In this document: positions 11,494 through 24,390 of the stretch, one piece after another
How positions within the stretch are numbered: position 1 is the stretch's first letter
Layout of the letters: every line of letters begins with the position of its first letter
Assembly: GCF_047948215.1 (NCBI RefSeq)
Contig: NC_134461.1
Span: forward strand, 126,862,512 to 126,926,511
Reading direction: 5' to 3'
Length of the DNA stretch: 64,000 bases
Source of the DNA: Lycorma delicatula
Lineage: Eukaryota > Arthropoda > Insecta > Hemiptera > Fulgoridae
Made by a program: the position numbers and the translations under genes
Notes under the pieces: generated by a model
Database searches by the model: none
What the model was told of the DNA's origin: nothing
Seen by the model: only the letters and a program-made list of their open reading frames with translations

Positions 11494-13905
11494 CAAATTT
11501 TTTCCTCTTCGTTTCGTTTTAAGATAAATTTTATTGACCAACAAAATTTTCAATATTCTTATTTCAAATTTTCTTTTCGTTTCTTTTTCTGTTTTCTCTA
11601 TTTTATTTTTGTTTCAATATCGTAAAGCGATTATATTCAACATAGATATTTTCAAAAATATTTGCTTTGAGTTAATATTGAATTATTTATTTTGTTTATT
11701 TATTTACAAACTACAAACCAAATCTCCAAGAAAGAGCATTCTGTTTTTAAAAAATAGAATGTCAATAAAGCTATTAATATTAAAATAGTGTTTTAAATCG
11801 ATATAATTTTAAAAAATTATTTTTTTTTATATTAAAATTATTACTTAAATAGTATATTTAAGTCATAATTGGTTTTTTATTGTCATATTTTTTTTATAGT
11901 CATATTTTTGATTAAATAAACAACACTTATATGAATGCTAGTATGGTAATTTTTATAATACCCTACTGTAATCATATTTATAAAGCGTTTTGTTCAAGAT
12001 TTTAATCGTAATTATTGATTATTAATAAATAATTAGCTTATCACGTAAAAAAAAAAAATTTTTTAAATAAAAAAAAAAAATTAGAAGTATAATATAATAC
12101 TTATTTTTCTTGACAAACAATAATTTCTTGTTCAGAAAATATAGGTTTCGTGTTGGTAGGGATGGAATGTAGTGTAAATCGTGCGGTAATCAATACATCA
12201 TGTTATTTTGATGGTTATTTTCTCTCCTTACATAGGCCTACTTTTTCGTGGTTCGTTGTTATATATATCCTTTTTTTTTTTAGTACTTCTACATCCTTAT
12301 TTAACAAATTTTATCGAACGCTGAGTTTTTAATCTATATTAAAATTAAATATTTTATTATAAAATAAAAAAAAGTAAATCGACTGTTAAATATAAAAAAA
12401 ACTATGTATCAATAATAAAAGCGTTATTAAGCTACTGTTTCATCTTGCTAGTACATTTTAATTTTGATTGTACCTTTTTTAAATTATTTTTGTTATTATT
12501 AGATAAATAGAAAAATAAATTACAATTGTATTATACTGAATTTTAGTGTGGAGATATTTTAATCCCAGCGTGAAAAAATAGGTAAATAATTGACTAGCGA
12601 ATTCAGATGTTTATAGCGTATAAATAAATCTTTTATTCTGATCGGTACATAATAATACATTATTTGAGGATCGAGTAGATTTTCTATTCTAATAAGTGCT
12701 ACTCTAAATAAGAAGAAAGGAACTGCCTCTAGCATTTTCCTGTATAAATCAAGAAAAACGGTATATAAACCTAGATCAGTACAACATAAAAAAATATACA
12801 ATTAATTATAAATTAAAAACTAAAAGTGACCGTATTGCATTAATAAATTAAAAATACAATTGTGCGAAATAATATTAAGCATGTAAATACACGAAGACAA
12901 TAAATATAAAAATCTGATGTGGACACCACATGACTTCCTTGTACGCCTATTAAATTACATATAATTTTTTTTTTCACTTCATTTAAATTTATTTCGTTTG
13001 AAAGTGAGATGCGATCCTACAATTTTTTTTTATTAAGTTACACAATTGGTGAAATATTAGTTTTTATTAACATCAAATATTTATACAATTATTAATTCAA
13101 CAATCTTACATAAAATATTAGAATAGAGTAAAAGTCCCTTTATTACTCCTATTACCAGATCAGTATTATTCGTATTTTCGTGAGTTGCTGATTAACAAAA
13201 GTTTTAGATTTCTGTGTGTCGTATAAATAAAAGTTAATAATAATTAAATTATTCCGTTTAATTAAACTCCTATATACCGATTACGAATGTTAATCTTGAC
13301 CTTACGGTGTAAAATATGCAGTTTTTATTATTGGATTATTTGGTGAATAATCAAAAATGAGAAAGAAACAGTCATACAGCAAAAATAAAAATAACATGAA
13401 GAAATACGTATATCCCAAAAAACGACGAAGATGAATAAGAAGAGGAAGAAAATGTTAAGAACAAGGGAAGAATAAAAAACATTAAGAGATGATGAATAAA
13501 AAGAGAGAAAATTTTAAAACTAGAGAACGTCTACACAAATTAAGATCAGAAAAATTATATCAAACAAAAGACAGATTAAATAAGTGGAACAAAAACATAA
13601 GTGAAATGATCTACTCCGACTTACGGAAAATATTGTCCAAAAATATCAGAGAAGTAATGAAGTAAGAGATATGAATTTTATGCAATTTATTAAAGATCGG
13701 GCATGTATGCCTCAGTATATATATTGCTATTCTGAGGGATCTGCTTTTCAGTCACTCTGTAGTTAATTTTAATGTAGATAAAATTAATCAGAAATTCCAA
13801 AATAAAAAATAGAAATTAAACTACATAATTAAAAAATAATTCGATTCTAAATTATAATTTTCGATTAATATTAAATAATCAGATGTTCCATCAAATCTAT
13901 TACAT
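11494..13905. other. AT-rich non-coding stretch
   Basis: No gene was recognised. It contains an R1 head fragment (12911-13010). Near 13420-13680 is an A/G-rich stretch whose broken plus-strand frames look like LINE tail text but cannot be assigned. The open frames here (for example 11353-11788) are made of Phe/Ile/Tyr runs typical of AT-rich non-coding DNA. Confidence 0.4.
12911..13010 (+). repeat. Fragment of repeat R1 (head end)
   Basis: Contains GACACCACATGACTTCCTTG and the following 'cctattaaattacatat', then the short tail shared with the copy at 5187-5285. The match to the heads at 37905 and 34485 starts upstream of ACTTCC, so the repeat head extends beyond that motif. Confidence 0.65.
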
Positions 13906-13929
13906 ATATACATATGTAATAATGCCTAT

Positions 13930-14562
13930 TAAATTAGATACACGCATTTTTAAAAGTACATAAAATTTTATTTCACCAGTAACTTTTAATTTTTTTTTCA
14001 TATTTTTTTTTTTTTTTATTGAATTATTATTTATTGTAAATTTTATTTTACAATCAAGGGTTAATAATAAATAAATCAATATATTTAAATAAAAAAAAAA
14101 AGGTTAAAAAAAAGGAGATGAAGTCTGATTCGAACCGATGTGCCTTCCTTTGTAAGATCCAAATATTTCATTAATTAAACTTTTATTTGGCTGTAACTCT
14201 GGAACCAATGAAAATAAGTACCACTTATGATATATCGTTGAAAAGCTCTCGATGAGATCTTATTAATGCAGTTAAGAAAAAATCAAAAATCCAAATTTTT
14301 GGGTATTTTGGGCATTTTGGAAACTTTTGGTCCAGTCGATTGTAATCAAAAGGGAGGGGATGTGCACAATTAGTTATTACCACAGTCCTTAATCCAAAAT
14401 TTCATCACGGCTAATCGTTTTTGAGTTATGCGAGGTACAGACGTCACGCCGAAACTATTCAAAATGGATTCAGGAATGTTCAAAGTGGATATCTCCGTTG
14501 AAATCTGAAAACCGAAATTTTTCGCGGTTACAATACTTTCATTATTTCGTACAAGGAAGTAA
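13930..14562 (+). repeat. Repeat R1, nearly full-length copy
   Basis: A dispersed repeat of about 0.65 kb. From left to right it has a degenerate head (near 13925), a T/A-rich part, an inverted B-box motif (GATTCGAACCGATG near 14128), a body with 'ggaaccaatgaaaataagtaccac' and 'gagttatgcgaggtac', and the end CGTACAAGGAAGT near 14550. The head in better copies reads ACTTCCTTGTACG, the reverse complement of this end, so the element has short terminal inverted repeats. No coding capacity was found, which fits a non-autonomous DNA element with a tRNA-like insert. Other copies: 33129-34485 (inverted), 37905-38615 and 48200-50032. Confidence 0.75.
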
Positions 14563-15755
14563 AAATATTTATGGAATTGACTAAATAAAAATGGAATGGA
14601 CTTTTTTTTATATCCGTCGTAGTTAAATCTTTTGAAAGTACTTTATAATAACTCAAACTTTAATTTTATCCATTTTTCACATAATATGAAAACTATTTGC
14701 TATATTCTATCAACACAAAGCAACTAAACGCACGCATCTGAGACTTTGCAGCGCGCCATCTAAAGGATCATATTTGACAAGTATAGTAGCAAACACAAAT
14801 TTCATTGGTAAAATTTTGTTTTTGTTGCGATTTATTTATTTATTTTTTTTTTTTTTGAGTTATTCATTCGTATTTTTTATGTATAGAATTAAATGAAATA
14901 CTCGCTTTCTTTATATGTAAAAGAATATTAACTACTATATGTGTGCGTATTTATATAAATATATTTATTTTTTATTACTGATATAAGCCAAGTTGTATAT
15001 TGTGATTATATTAAAGAGCACTAGGTTTTGTTAGTTCGGCCTTCAATTTTTCTTAGTCTATTATAATCCCTGTAGACATATTTTAAACGTAGATATTATA
15101 TCTAGGTAGTTAATAGTAGTCACATAATATAGGATTACAATGTTTACATTATCTCCTCCCATTTATTATATAACTGTTTATAAAATAAAAAGAAAACCTT
15201 GTCATAACCGATCGGTGTCTTCGAATTAAAAATAAGTATTCATTACATCCGTCAGGTGTAATTATTTATGATGTGTAGACGTTTAGTTAATAAAACTTCA
15301 AGGTGTTCTCCTATTATATTTTAAAAGGATTATCTTCTTCCCTTACAATTATTTTAATTTTGTTATGTATTTTTATTATATTTACGTGCGGTTTACCGCG
15401 CGCTGACTTACACCGCAACATTACTCGTATTTCATATGAACTTGTCGATCCTATTGCAGAAGACTTGTTAAGTTTCGTCATACGAATATAATTAAAACAA
15501 AAAATCCAATTTTTTTAAAACTTTGTAATCTATTTTTATTTTAAATACGAGAAAATGATCGTTCTGCAGATCAAACAAATTAATAACTTGGTAAATATAT
15601 AAAATAAATAGACAACTCATTTGCTCCGTCGTCTATAATTACAGTAATAACATTTCATTAGAATCCAATTCAACGAATATAATTAATTATTTACGTATTT
15701 TCTTTCTTAATCGATTATAGGCTAACCGATTAATTACAGCCGTTAATGTGAGATG
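14563..15755. other. AT-rich non-coding stretch
   Basis: Nothing recognisable beyond AT-rich sequence and T runs. The open frame at 15303-15491 has no family features and lies in AT-rich text, so it was not called. Confidence 0.4.
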
Positions 15756-15756
15756 A

Positions 15757-15852
15757 ATTTTTGTAGCGTTTGAGAAACGTCATACTTGACGGGGATTCGA
15801 ATCCAATGCTTACCGGATGAAACACAGAGACTCTACCCTTCCACCAAGAGAT
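15757..15852 (-). mobile_element. SINE family B copy (tRNA-derived), minus strand
   Basis: On the minus strand the order is an A-box-like segment (GGTGGAAGGGTAGAGTC), a B-box GGATTCGAATCC (near 15795-15806) and the tail 'gtatgacgtttctcaaacgctac'. The plus-strand copy at 29908 has the corresponding 'ggcataacatttttcatacgctac'. The shared non-tRNA tail shows these are SINE copies and not tRNA genes. Confidence 0.65.
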
Positions 15853-16837
15853 TGTTTTTAATAAACATTAATAAATTTTATTATCTATCTTATAATTTTT
15901 TAACCTCATTACGCCGTTAAATATTGTTACGAGAAAAAATTCACGTCTGTATATAATCATCATTAATTTTAATTTACATCTATTTTATCAACACCTCAAT
16001 TTTTTTTTTAATTCTCAAGAAAGAAACAGTACCTTTCTTTCTGAGAAAGAAAGTTACAGTAACGGTAGAAAATTCGTTTAAGTTACACAAAAGCTGTTGT
16101 TATAAATCGCGTTTCTTAATTTTTTAAATTAAACAGATTTCCATGATATAAAATTTATTTCTTGTTCAAATTAATTCCTAGCAAAAAATAAAATGCATTT
16201 CTTTTTAATATAATTTAAATTAAACGCTCGTATAACAGAACTTAATTCTTCGTAAAATTCGCGTAATTATTTTATAATTAATAATAAGCTTTTTTATACC
16301 AGATTTTTTTTTACGTGATATTAACTCTATTGACTATTTTTTTAATTTTGTTATTGGGTTGTGATTTCAAAAAAAGTGGCAGAAACTCTTAACCAGTTGT
16401 GTTTTCCAGACAATATTATATTGCATTCTTTTAAAATATTTATTTTTTTTTTAAATTGGCTATTTCTTTGTAATTATTTTCAGAAAAAGCCTATAAAAGG
16501 TGATTTTTAAATAGGTGATTGATGGTGAAAAAAAAATCTAATCTGACTGGCTAAGGGGGCGGACGAAAGTTTTTTATGAAAATTCTAAAATTGGAAGAAA
16601 GTGATGAATAATGATTCTATTCTAGGAGACGACTCTAGTGCACATTTTTCATAGTTTTATCGTTGAAATTCGATGCGAAATATTTTATTTTGTTGCTCAA
16701 CTTATTTTTGAGTGTACGCGTGTTTTATTTTATTACTTGGTTGATATTTTTTCCGTTTCTTAATGTTTTCAATGTATGTATGTGTTATTTCAAGGTGCGA
16801 TTCATCATCGTAAATATTTACACACGCGAACGAAAAC

Positions 16838-17736
16838 AAAATGTTCAGCATTTTAAAAAAATTAGGGTTCAAATACAGAGATAGAAGAACAATTGCTAAC
16901 ATATACAGGAACCAAACAGCAACAGTAACAATTGAAGAACATAAGAAAGAAGCCGTAATAAGAAAGGGAGTCCGACAAGGATGTTCCCTATCCCCGTTAC
17001 TTTTTAATCTTTACATGGACTAGCAGTTAATGATGTTAAAGAACAATTTAGATTCGGAGTAACAGTACAAGGTGAAAAGATAAAGATGCTACGATTTGCT
17101 GATGATATAGTAATTCTAGCCGAGAGTAAAAAGGATTTAGAAGAAACAATGAACGGCATAGATGAAGTCCTACGCAAGAACTATCGCAAGAAAATAAACA
17201 AGAACAAAACAGAAGTAATGAAATGTAGTAGAAATAAGAAAGATGGACCACTGAATGTGAAAATAGGAGGAGAAAAGATTATGCAGGTAGAAGAATTTTG
17301 TTATTTGGGAAGTAGAATTACTAAAGATGGACGAAGCAGGAGCGATATAAAATCCCGAATAGCACAAGCTAAACGAGCCTTCAGTAAGAAATATAATTTG
17401 TGGTGCTATAGGAGAATGTTAAAAATCAGACGGGTGGATAAAGTGACAAATGAAGAGGTATTGCGGCAAATAGATGAAGAAAGAAAGCATTTGGAAATAT
17501 ATAGTTAAAAGAAGAGACAGACTTATAGGCCACATACTAAGGCATCCTGGAATAGTCGCTTTAATATTGGAAGGACAGGTAGAAGGGAAAAATTGTGTAG
17601 GCAGGCCACGTTTGGAATATGTAAAACAAATTGTTAGGGATGTAGGATGTAGAGGATATACTGAAATGAAACGACTAGCACTAGATAGGGAATCTTGGAG
17701 AGCTACATCAAACCAGTCAAATGACTGAAGACAAAA
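16838..17736 (+). pseudogene. LINE reverse transcriptase, 5'-truncated copy 1
   Basis: The copy starts in the reverse transcriptase domain with KKLGFKYRDRRTIANIY. It shows RQGCSLSPLLFNLYM (fingers/palm) and the catalytic FADD box (LRFADDIVILAES at about 17089-17127). It ends with the LINE tail segment RDRLIGHILRHPGI and DRESWRATSNQSND, followed by an A-rich end (GAAGACAAAAAAA). A single missing A at about 17020 breaks the frame just after NLYM. Compared with the copy at 28164-29519, an exact 132-bp (44-codon) in-frame segment is missing after KKYNL. This is a dead copy of a fairly young family, and the clade was not settled. Confidence 0.85.
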
Positions 17737-17739
17737 AAA

Positions 17740-18235
17740 TACGAAAACAAATCGTATTCGATACGATACATGCTGCGCCATCTATTTGAGAATTCAAAAA
17801 CTATAAAATCGTAAGATAAAAGATAATTTATAATGAATTTAATTCTGGTTATATTATAGTTAAACTATTTTTGTTTTATTTAATTAAATAGATAATAATA
17901 TTACGTATTATTTGATTCATTGATTAAATTTAATTTATATCTAATATAGAAATTATTATTCATGGTTACGATTTTTGATTATTTTCCACATTAAAACAAT
18001 TGATACTTTAAACTATGTCCAACCCAAAATCGTTACCGGGCCAATAAAATATTACGAGTGTGACATGAGCCGCACGCCGCGTAGACAGGAGGAGTAAATG
18101 GCCGGCCGCCTCTCAATATTTTAAGTAAATTGTTTAACTTATTTACACATTTTTTAGTGTTTTTGTTATGATGGTGTTTTTTTTTATCAAATTCCCCAAA
18201 TCTAATTTATTTATATTTTGTTTCTAACGTTTTTT
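17740..18235. other. Short non-coding stretch between LINE remnants
   Basis: AT-rich sequence with a GC-rich patch (18060-18110). No gene or repeat was recognised. Confidence 0.4.
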
Positions 18236-18239
18236 CTCT

Positions 18240-19470
18240 TTTTTTTTATTGTGTAAAGACCCCACAAATGTAACATCTTATAGGCCTATCAGCCTGCTTC
18301 CTGTGCTCTCTAAGGTCTTTGAAAAGCTCTTTTTGAATAGACTAAAGCGTTTCGTGGATACGTTCATGTTCCGGCTCACCAATTTGGGTTTAGGGAACGA
18401 CATGCTCCTGTGGAGCAGGCAAACAGGATTGTTAACGTTATAAATCATGCTGTAGACGAGAAGCAGTACTGTTCAGCGGTTTTCCTCGATGTCAGTCAAG
18501 CTATTGAGAATAGGCATGTAGGGTTGCACTATAAACTGAAAAAGGTTTTACCGAAGGTTTTCTATGCGTTACTAAAATCTTACTTAGAATTCAGGTGCTT
18601 TCAAGTTAAAAATGGAGAGGTTTTGACGGATTTGTTCCGTCAAAAATACAATCAGGGGTACCGTTATACAATCAGGGGTACCTCAAGGAAGTGTTCTCGA
18701 ACCCATTTTGTATGTTCTGTTTACGGCTGACTTGCCAATTACGGCAGATACTATAATTGCAACGTTTGCTGACGATACTGCAATTCTTGCTGTCCACGAA
18801 AATCCGACTACTGAGTCTCGTTTTATTTAGATTATATCACTCTCCTCAAATCTTGGCTTACATGTTGCAAAATAAAAATAAACGAAACAAAATGAAAGCA
18901 CGGTACGTTCACCCTTCGTAAGGAACATTGTCCTCCTATTTCTATCTTCAGTGTTCCGATTCCGAGATCTCAAGACTAAATATTTGGGTTTTCATCTTGA
19001 TCGACGACTTACTCGGGCGAAACATATCACTTCTAAGCGGAAACAGTTCGATAGTAAGCGGAAAATGGTCAAAATACACTGGTGTATAAGTAATAGCCTT
19101 ATATATAATGATCTTAAGTTGCTAACCGTTCGGCAGGAAATCTCTCTGGTCAGCCTACGGTATCAAAATCGTTTGGATCGGTACCCGAATTACTTGGCGG
19201 TCAATTTATTAGATAACACGATCAGTGATTTTTCAAGATTTCTGAGGAACAATATTCTTGCTTCTTATCTTATCGTTTCAATTAAGTGACTTTATGGTCT
19301 GGCCGTACGAAGTGCTCTTCTGTTTCATTATTAAGTCACAAGCCGCTGGATCTGTGGCAACTTGTTTGTGGCTGGGTCTGTGAAATAATGATAGCTGAAA
19401 TACAACTCATTTACTTATTGTTCAAAATTATCTTGCTAAACAGTTTGTAAAGTTGCTGTGTCGTAATAAA
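18240..19470 (+). pseudogene. Jockey-type LINE remnant
   Basis: The plus strand encodes broken pieces of a Jockey-clade reverse transcriptase. TSYRPISLLPVLSKVFEKL (18274-18330) is followed by SAVFLDVSQAI (18475-18507), the 'GVPQGSVL' box (about 18675-18700), the catalytic FADD box in TFADDTAILA (18760-18790) and KTKYLGFHLDRRLT (18973-19015). It ends near an A-rich tail at 19468-19480. A 20-bp tandem duplication at about 18648-18687 shifts the frame just before the GVPQGS box. Stops are scattered, so the copy is inactive. Confidence 0.85.
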
Positions 19471-20184
19471 AAAAAATGAAAACATGTATTTTATTTTTAA
19501 ATCGTATTATTTTAAAAATAAAAATCTTTTACAGCGTGTTTCTTTAGCTTCATAAGTTAAAAAGTTAAGAATAAAAGCCCCATCCATGATTGGTGTAAAT
19601 AGTTTAATAAAAAAAAATAACACTGAAAACTGTATTACGGTTTAAGCAGTCATAGCTAATATACGTAGATGTTCAATTACTTGTATAAAATATAATTTTT
19701 GTTAGAATTTTTAATGCATGAAAGTATGTAAAATCTACAGGGGCCACATGCGGCCCATGGACTGCATGTTGCACATAGCTGCTTTAAACGCTCGCAACTG
19801 ACGCTCCATGCACGTACGAAATTTATGATGGAATTTTTTCGAAAACACGAAATTAATTTCAGCAAGCGCACCAGAGATCAAAATATCCCCGCCAAAGTTA
19901 ATTGAGATTTGCTTTTATGTTCACTAAAACATTAACCTTTAAATTATGATAGAATTTTAACAAAAATCTAATATCTCTTTTAGAAACTTATTTTAGGTTA
20001 AAACTCAAAATTCACGTGAGCGAAGCGGTTGGGTCATTAATATTTAAATAATTTTTTATTAACTCCGTCAAAGATTTTGATTCTTTTTATTTAATTTTTT
20101 TTAATGATTAATTCACCATATAAAAATAACCTTTAAGGTTCTGCATGGGAATATAAAATAGAAATTTTTAGCGTATAAAGAATG

Positions 20185-20265
20185 CCATGATTTATCTCGG
20201 GATTCGAACCTGGAACCTCAGGACAAAAGCCCGAGACTACACTCCGCTCAGAGATCGACATGAAT
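20185..20265 (-). repeat. tRNA-like SINE fragment (family C)
   Basis: On the minus strand a segment GAGCGGAGTGTAGTCTCGGG precedes a B-box GGTTCGAATCC (about 20201-20212). It looks like the head of a tRNA-derived SINE. The tail differs from families A and B. No acceptor stem closes, so a functional tRNA gene is unlikely. Confidence 0.5.
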
Positions 20266-21479
20266 GGAATGTCAGGTTTTTTATTATTTTTATTATTATT
20301 TATTTTTTTTGTATACAATTTATTTATTGATGCAAATTTTTAATTAATATATTAATAATTTTTAATTTTTGTATTTGAAATAGATATACATCTAAAAGTA
20401 TGTTAGATTATTTCTGTTTTTATACTATTTTATGTAGTTAAAATTGTACAAGGTACGTATGCTGTACTAAAAATCTTTAATCAACGTCTTTTCTTTTAAT
20501 CTACTAACCTTTTATTGCTAAATAGTTATTAGAAAATTGATAATTACATTGCAGCGTATTATCCATTTAAAAATTAATACACTTTTTATCTGAAATTCCT
20601 TATTAAATAATAACATATTATAATTGTTACGTAGATAATTTTGAACGGAATAAAATAAAGTTTATTATTTATATACTGTTATAGAGTTTAATCTGTTCCA
20701 TGTACTTTTTATTTTATCTCTTTCTCAGTTTTTATTAATTTACGAGTTATTTGTTGTTTAACTTTGTGTATATATAAGAGATAAAATATATAGATGTAAG
20801 GTTTTATATATTGTACTATTATCACACTTTTTATGATGATTGTAGAATTTTAATTTGGGTAATTTATAATATTAATTTTATCATATATACGTAGTATATA
20901 ATGTTATCGTGAATTAAAATACAAAGAATCGTAATATCATTATGGTTTTTTTATTACCGTAATTAGGTAACTCGAGTTAAATTCTTCTCTTTTTAAAAAG
21001 CTTTAGTTAAAAGAAATAAAAATGCATCACTTAATACTACATAAAATAAAGTTTCATTACTTATTTACATATAACCACTACTGTTTATTTTTTAGAAATT
21101 TAATTTACAGTTGTAAATAAATACGTATTTATCCTGTATTGTTGAATAATTGATTATATTTTATTTTTAAACAATTAAATGTGATAATTACAGTTTATTT
21201 TATCGCTTAAAAAGAACTTTGCCGTAAAACCCTATTATTTTTACACATAATTAAAGATTTTATACCGGTTTGTTTTTGCCTTAAATATTAACTATTACTA
21301 ACAAATGTATTTGATACTGCTACCACTTAGCGCTGTAGTATCCAATTTATCATCAAGATATGAAAATAACATTTAAGATTTTGCACATCTGAATTCATGT
21401 TAATTATTTGTCAGGTCGTTTTTTTTTTGTGAAAGTACGATTACAAAATCTTCTTTAATGGATTTATTAAAAACAAAAA

Positions 21480-21745
21480 ATAATAATTTTGATTATCCTG
21501 GGTGAAAGTTTGTCTATCTGTTTGTTTGCAGGATCATCACGCGAGAACCGACCGACCGATTGCTTTCAGATTTTCAGGATATATTCATATTATTCTAGGG
21601 AAGCATGTTTTAAACAGTAGGTTGAGGCCTTAGTCTCCTCGGGGGTTGAAGTTGTGAATTAAAGATATTTATTAAAGAAACAAAAATTAATCCTTTTACC
21701 TCATAATACTTCTATCGCCAAGGCAACAGAAATACAATGAAGTAA
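21480..21745 (+). repeat. Repeat R2, plus-strand copy
   Basis: Contains GCGAGAACCGACCGACCGAT, then 'attttcaggatatattcat', 'ttaaagaaacaaaaattaatcc' and 'ggcaacagaaatacaatgaagtaaaatga'. The same order occurs reversed at 42010-42240. No open frame was recognised. Confidence 0.6.
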
Positions 21746-22359
21746 AATGACAGTCTCTTATCTTTAACGGATATTTGTAAAGTAAAAGCTCCCCAAAACG
21801 GAATCTCAGGGACCGAGTAAGAATTCCGTTTTGAAGAGGTTTCCGTCTAGCAGAATTTTTAAAACTCCAGCTAACTTATCGTGTGGTCCTGTGTTATGAA
21901 TTATACAAATGTAAAGAAGTTAGACAAGGATAAACGTTTGGAATCATCCGGAAATTACACTGTATATAGAGAACATTACCACTAACATAATTTTTGAACA
22001 TAACCACTAATGTTCAAAAATTGATCAGTTACACTAAAAGAGGGTGTTTTATATTTTTAAAAATTTTTCATTTAAGTTACGTTTAATTAGAAGACATATA
22101 ATTAGCCCAAAAATAAAATAAAATCATTTTCTAACATAATCAAGTACAGTTTTTTTTTCAATAACTTACCCTTGGAACTTTCCTTTTCAGTAATTCATAC
22201 ACTTCACTTCAAATGTATACTTCAGTAATACAAGTAAATAGAAAAAAAATCATTTAGCCTAAAACACAAGATCTAACACTAATTCTAAAATAAAATCATT
22301 TCCTAAAACAGTCAAGTACAGTTTTCTGTTTCAATAATTTACTCTTGTAACTTTCATTT

Positions 22360-23760
22360 TCAATAATACATTCTAGCGGTTACCATATTTTGTCGCAAAT
22401 CATCGCTGTTTATACGAATCGCGAATTCTTCCAGCCGTGCGACCGTACCCAATGCTTCTCCGGAACTGTTAATTTTGTTTTCTGTCTCCTCTCCGTGTCC
22501 TTCTTCTTCTGAACTTTGGTTAATCTTGCTAGTTTCACAGAAAATAATTTCATCTACAGTCTGAAATCCTTCTTCGGTTACCAAATCACTATCAATACCT
22601 ACGTAGTCTTCTGCATGAACCGATGTTTGACCGCTTTCTATGCAACAGAAATTCAACTTCACGCAATATTGTACTGCGCAATGTACATTTATCGGGAACA
22701 TAATCATTATCGGTTTCAGTGTAGAAACCAGTTTCTTTAAACGCATTTTTAACACAGTTATTTGTAATTTGTACGATGAAGAGAGCCACCTTATTGCATC
22801 CAGAATAGTTGTGCGTCTGTTCTTGAACAGATGAACCTAAGTCCATATTGGCGACTAGCGATTGCAGAATGAGTTTCCGATAATGAATTTTTATGATTTA
22901 ATAACCCGTGATCCATCGGTTGAGTTATACTAGTTATGTTTGGTGGAAAGAACACAAATTTTATTTTTAAGTAATTTCTATGAGGGTGACGCGACACATT
23001 GTCTAAAAATAGTAGAATATTTCTATTTTCACTAACCGTTTTTTCATTTAAATTACGTAGCCATTTTTCAATTATATTAGACGTCATCGAAGATTTTTTA
23101 TTAGCGTACCATTCCAGTGGTAACTGAACGACATTTTTAAAACAGCGAGGCTTCCAAGTTTTACCTATCACCAATGGTTTAACGTGTCATCCGCAAAACC
23201 GTACACCAGAACAGTCTTTCTTTGGATTGCTTACCTCCAATACACTTTTCATTTTTGAAACACAGTATTTCGTTCGGTAAAGCTCGAAAAAATTAATCGG
23301 TTTTATCCCAATTTTTTTTTCCTGTGTAGACTCCGGTAATTACCTTTCAGATAATACTTCAGAGGATGATATGTATGAATGTAAATGAAGTGTGGTCTTG
23401 TACAGTCTCAGTTCGACCATTGTTGAGATGTGTGGTTAATTGAAAAACCCAACCACCAAAGAACATCGGTATCCACGATCTAGTATTCAAATCCGTGTAA
23501 AAATAACTGACTTTACTAGGACTTCAACGCTAGAACTCTCGACTTCCAAATCAGCTGATTTGGGAAGACGTGTTCACCGCTAGACCAACCCAGTGGGTTA
23601 GTCTCAATTACCGATATTTTTTGGTTCGTAATCTAGGTCATTTCTTTTAATTTTATTTTTCCAGTTGATAACTATTTCTTATGTCTACATCTTTAGCTTC
23701 ACGTGAAAGTTGATTGTTAAATGAACAACAGTTATAGTACTGTATTACAATAATAGTAAT
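22360..23760 (-). pseudogene. Tigger/pogo-type transposase remnant, split by a SINE
   Basis: The minus strand encodes pieces of a pogo-superfamily (Tigger/Jerky-like) transposase. KDVDIRNSYQLEK lies near 23700, followed after the SINE by FKNEKCIGGKQSKER-like text (about 23200-23270). GKTWKPRCFKNVVQLPLEWY comes next (23170-23110). The DDE core has ILLFLDN (about 23010) and FFPPNITSITQPMDHGLL (about 22950-22895), with the usual 'MDQG' changed to MDHG. The acidic C-terminal tail continues to 22360. SINE A (23314-23601) interrupts it between the first catalytic region and the FKNEKC segment. There are several frameshifts. Confidence 0.8.
23314..23601 (-). mobile_element. SINE family A copy inside the Tigger remnant
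   Basis: The tRNA-like head (GGTCTAGCGGTGAACACG on the minus strand) is at the right end near 23595-23570. The tail, ending in a T run on the plus strand (23312-23320), is at the left. An 8-bp imperfect direct repeat TCCCAATT (23306-23313) / TCTCAATT (23602-23609) flanks it, which fits a target-site duplication. Confidence 0.8.
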
Positions 23761-24367
23761 AATAATAATAATCATTTCTATTGGATTTATAATTTGCAAA
23801 TCGTAAAATGTATAATCTTTTTTTTTTAATTTTCTTTCCGTCTTATGGGACAAGATTAATACGTAAAATTAAAAGTAAAATCTATGTTTCCTTTCCGTTT
23901 CCGTATTGTGGAGTTTTCCATCTTGAAGAGATTAATTTCTATAAAAATATATCGGGAAACCGTACGTTTTGAGGAGTTTTCCGTTTTGTAAAGGTTTCAC
24001 TGTTTAATATTCTCACAACTGTGAAGATTCAAACTACGTTCGGAATATCGATGCAGAGTTTTACGTAACGTAAAATTTATTTACCTAATGAAATAAAAAT
24101 TAATTTATCTACCTAATGACAGTGGTAGTCAACATCCAGTTTTACTCGTTTCCATTTGTGTATATATGCACTTTTATAAACACAGAACGCTCCTTCATTC
24201 TGTGTTTTCTTCTAAAATATACCGCTTAAGTACTATTCTACAATAATCTACAATACTTGTACTCCACGTGCGAGTTCTTTTCTGTTTTGTAGTACTGTTC
24301 TTATCTCACGTCTATCTCCTCCAGTAAAACATGACCGCTTCGTTAATTCTGCGAAAATTGTTATTAT

Positions 24368-24390
24368 ATATATATATATATATATATTTT
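24368..24390. repeat. (AT)n microsatellite
   Basis: A simple run of TA units in otherwise AT-rich DNA. Similar tracts are near 1198-1224, 7196-7220 and 38018-38032. Confidence 0.9.

Larger units (their letters stand above)
19480..22355. other. Non-coding stretch with repeat fragments
   Basis: AT-rich sequence with no supported gene. It includes a tRNA-like fragment (20185-20265) and a copy of repeat R2 (21480-21745). The region 19680-19870 is less AT-rich and has a minus-strand open frame without recognisable features. Confidence 0.4.
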
